Shown here: piece by piece, positions 7,538 through 8,955 of the stretch | Layout of the letters: each line of letters opens with the position of its first letter | How positions within the stretch are numbered: position 1 is the first letter of the stretch | Source of the DNA: Synergistaceae bacterium | GTDB taxonomy: Bacteria > Synergistota > Synergistia > Synergistales > Aminobacteriaceae | Length of the DNA: 8,955 nucleotides | Direction: 5' to 3' | Assembly (NCBI GenBank): GCA_031270755.1 | Contig: JAISWV010000192.1 | Span: forward strand, 1-8,955 | Made by a program: the position numbers and the translations under genes | Notes under the pieces: generated by a model | What the model was told of the DNA's origin: nothing | What the model saw: only the letters and a program-made list of their open reading frames with translations | The model's database searches: none

Positions 7538-7576
7538 AAGGGCGGGAACTCGCTTATCCGGGTACCCGCCCTTTTT
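7538..7576 (+). terminator. Intrinsic terminator serving as the riboswitch expression platform
   Basis: AAGGGCGGG (7538-7546) can pair with CCCGCCCTT (7565-7573) over nine base pairs across an 18-nt loop, with a run of five T (7572-7576). It lies between the TPP aptamer and the thiW start, the usual place for a regulated terminator. The loop contains CTCGCTT (7549-7555), complementary to GAGCGAG at 7506-7512 with one G-U pair, which overlaps the 3' strand of aptamer helix P1. That gives a possible antiterminator. Confidence 0.88.
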
Positions 7577-7600
7577 AAATGTAAAGAATGGAGTTTTGTC

Positions 7601-8125
7601 ATGAATAATTTGAGCATCGCCCCCAACAATCCCGAGAGAACACGGCTGCAGAAGACGACTTTGACGGCGCTTTTCGCGGCCCTGGCCGTACTGCTTTCCC
7701 CTTTTTCGTTTCCTGTGGGGCCTTCGCGCTGTTTCCCGTTTCAACATGCCGTCAACGTCGTATCCGGAGTCATGCTGGGACCTCTTTGGGCCTGCGGCGC
7801 GGCTTTCATCGCGAGCTTAGTCCGGAATATCCTTGCCACAGGGACGGTGTTGGCGTTTCCCGGAAGCCTTTTCGGAGCGTTGGTCGTCGGTTTTGCCGCA
7901 AAATTGCTGCCCGAAAAGTTTCGTCTTTGGGCCGCTTTGGCCGAGCCCTTGGCGACAGGAACCTTGGGCGCCGGGGTCGCGAGCCTCATTGCATCTCCAG
8001 CCGGAGGCTGGACCGCGATGTTCGCGACCTTGTCCGTCGCCTTTCTGCTCAGCAGCGCTCCCGGAGCTGCCATAGGCGGCGGCGTGCTGTATTTCCTGAA
8101 GCGCGGCAGCCGCAAGGCGTCATGA
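7601..8125 (+). CDS. thiW: ThiW, S component of an ECF transporter for a thiamine precursor
   Basis: A 174-residue integral membrane protein with about five to six hydrophobic segments. ThiW proteins are thought to bind thiamine precursors, probably the thiazole moiety, and hand them to an ECF energising module. Diagnostic stretches are PVGPSRCFPFQHAVN (38-52), then MLGP (58-61), RNILATGT (75-82) and LAFPGSLFGALV (84-95), which match the ThiW pattern I recall. The start ATG at 7601 follows GGAG (7590-7593) by seven bases. Longer upstream readings in this frame would run back through the terminator and riboswitch and are rejected. The TPP riboswitch immediately upstream independently supports a thiamine role. 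No ECF A/A'/T genes and no thiM, thiD or thiE are in the window, so ThiW probably shares an ECF module encoded elsewhere. The downstream gene is convergent, making thiW a single-gene unit. Confidence 0.93.
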   Translation: MNNLSIAPNNPERTRLQKTTLTALFAALAVLLSPFSFPVGPSRCFPFQHAVNVVSGVMLGPLWACGAAFIASLVRNILATGTVLAFPGSLFGALVVGFAAKLLPEKFRLWAALAEPLATGTLGAGVASLIASPAGGWTAMFATLSVAFLLSSAPGAAIGGGVLYFLKRGSRKAS

Positions 8126-8150
8126 ATCGGCCTTATGGATCAATCTTCTT

Positions 8151-8939
8151 CTACGCCTCTTGCGGCGGAACCCACAGGAACGACACGTTGTCGCGACACT
8201 CGGCAGCAAGGAGGGCGTCGAAGAGACGTGTTGCCCCGTCGGCGAGAGACAACGAAGGGGTGATCCACTGCGTCAGCTGCCGCGAGTCCAGCGCCTCCCA
8301 CACTCCGTCGGAGCAAAGGAAAAAAACGTCGCTTTCGCAGCGGGAGACGCCTTTTACATAAAGCTCGAAGATCTCGGACGAATCAGCGGACACGGCGGAC
8401 GTCACGATGTTTTTCCGGGGGTGTGTGCGCATTTCGTCCTCGCCGATTTCGCCCATCTCGTAAAGCGCCTGAACGAGGGAGTGATCGCGAGTCAGACGCT
8501 CCAGTTCGGCCTTGGAAAAACGATAGACGCGGCAGTCGCCGCAGTTGAAAGCGACCGCGTTTTTCTCGCGGATCAAGACGCCGCTCACTGTCGCCCCCAT
8601 ACTGGCCAGTTCCGGAGTTTTCCAGGCTTCGGACTCCATGCGTTGTGCGGCTTGGCAGAGCAGGGAGTGCAAGGCACGTTCGTCCGCCTCCAGGTCGAGC
8701 TCGGCCCCGAAAGAAGCAAAAGCAGCTCTCGACAGAGTTTCGGCGAGAATCCGTGCCGCCAGGGCTCCGCCTTTGTGTCCTCCCATGCCGTCGATCGCGG
8801 CCAGCAGCAAGGGAAAATCTTTCACTTCCACGACCTGGGGGGAGCTCATGTCCCCGGTCCAAATCTTTCCCGCAACGCACAGCGCGTCTTGATTTTCCGA
8901 GCGCACGGCTCCCCGGTGCGTCATGACAGCGACGTTCAT
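8151..8939 (-). CDS. PP2C-family Ser/Thr protein phosphatase
   Basis: A complete 262-residue soluble, metal-dependent phosphatase that removes phosphate from Ser/Thr on proteins. The family motifs appear in order: RSENQDA (13-19, Asp18), AAIDGMGGHKGG (47-58, Asp50), MGATVSGVL (114-122), NCGDCRVYR (132-140, with Cys in place of the common Ser), LTRDHSLV (149-156), LCSDGVWE (208-215, Asp211) and CRDNVSFL (248-255, Asp250). All four core metal-binding Asp residues are present, so it should be active. There is no membrane segment. The start has GAGG eight bases upstream (8948-8951 on the plus strand). It is the natural antagonist of Hanks-type kinases such as the one at the left of the window, but it lies about 6 kb away on the opposite strand. 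Any operon partners would lie beyond the right edge, which is its upstream side. Confidence 0.95.
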   Translation of the reverse strand: MNVAVMTHRGAVRSENQDALCVAGKIWTGDMSSPQVVEVKDFPLLLAAIDGMGGHKGGALAARILAETLSRAAFASFGAELDLEADERALHSLLCQAAQRMESEAWKTPELASMGATVSGVLIREKNAVAFNCGDCRVYRFSKAELERLTRDHSLVQALYEMGEIGEDEMRTHPRKNIVTSAVSADSSEIFELYVKGVSRCESDVFFLCSDGVWEALDSRQLTQWITPSLSLADGATRLFDALLAAECRDNVSFLWVPPQEA

Positions 8940-8955
8940 CCCACCACCCTCATTT

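Noticed and set aside
7427..7600. N-terminal extension of thiW starting inside the riboswitch
   Set aside because: It would translate the aptamer and terminator. The ATG at 7601 has its own ribosome site and gives the expected ThiW length.
7217..7747. 176-codon minus-strand frame over the thiW leader
   Set aside because: It overlaps the promoter, riboswitch, terminator and thiW start, which are independently well supported. The Lys/Arg/Ser/Phe-rich translation reflects the leader's base composition.

Overview
The window is a moderately GC-rich, gene-dense bacterial segment. An AsmA/TamB-like envelope protein implies a diderm cell. The overall style (TTG start, thiW under TPP riboswitch control, eukaryotic-type kinase and PP2C phosphatase) would fit Synergistota, but that placement is inference from gene content and memory. 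No transposase, integrase, tRNA, rRNA or CRISPR array was seen.

Layout, left to right. (1) The 3' part of a membrane-attached Ser/Thr protein kinase gene, cut by the left edge just before its ATP-binding lysine. (2) A 57-residue two-helix membrane protein. (3) A 242-residue protein resembling the DUF4213/DUF364 family, behind a possible extended -10 promoter. (4) A 226-bp AT-rich gap with three exact DnaA boxes (TTATCCACA) and two near matches, all in one orientation, partly arranged as a 70-bp-spaced direct repeat. (5) A 1216-residue AsmA/TamB-like protein starting at TTG. (6) A 427-bp regulatory leader with a strong sigma70-type promoter, a TPP riboswitch and an intrinsic terminator, followed by thiW, the predicted substrate-binding subunit of an ECF thiamine-precursor transporter. 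(7) Convergent to thiW, a complete PP2C-type phosphatase gene on the minus strand.

How it fits together. The kinase and phosphatase could form an opposing phosphorylation pair, although they lie about 6 kb apart on opposite strands. The thiW unit is a self-contained thiamine-responsive module: TPP binding should favour the terminator, and a candidate antiterminator pairing can be drawn. The TamB-like protein is a housekeeping envelope factor. The DnaA-box cluster is the most unusual element: it could be a replication origin, a DnaA-titrating site or a DnaA-controlled promoter.
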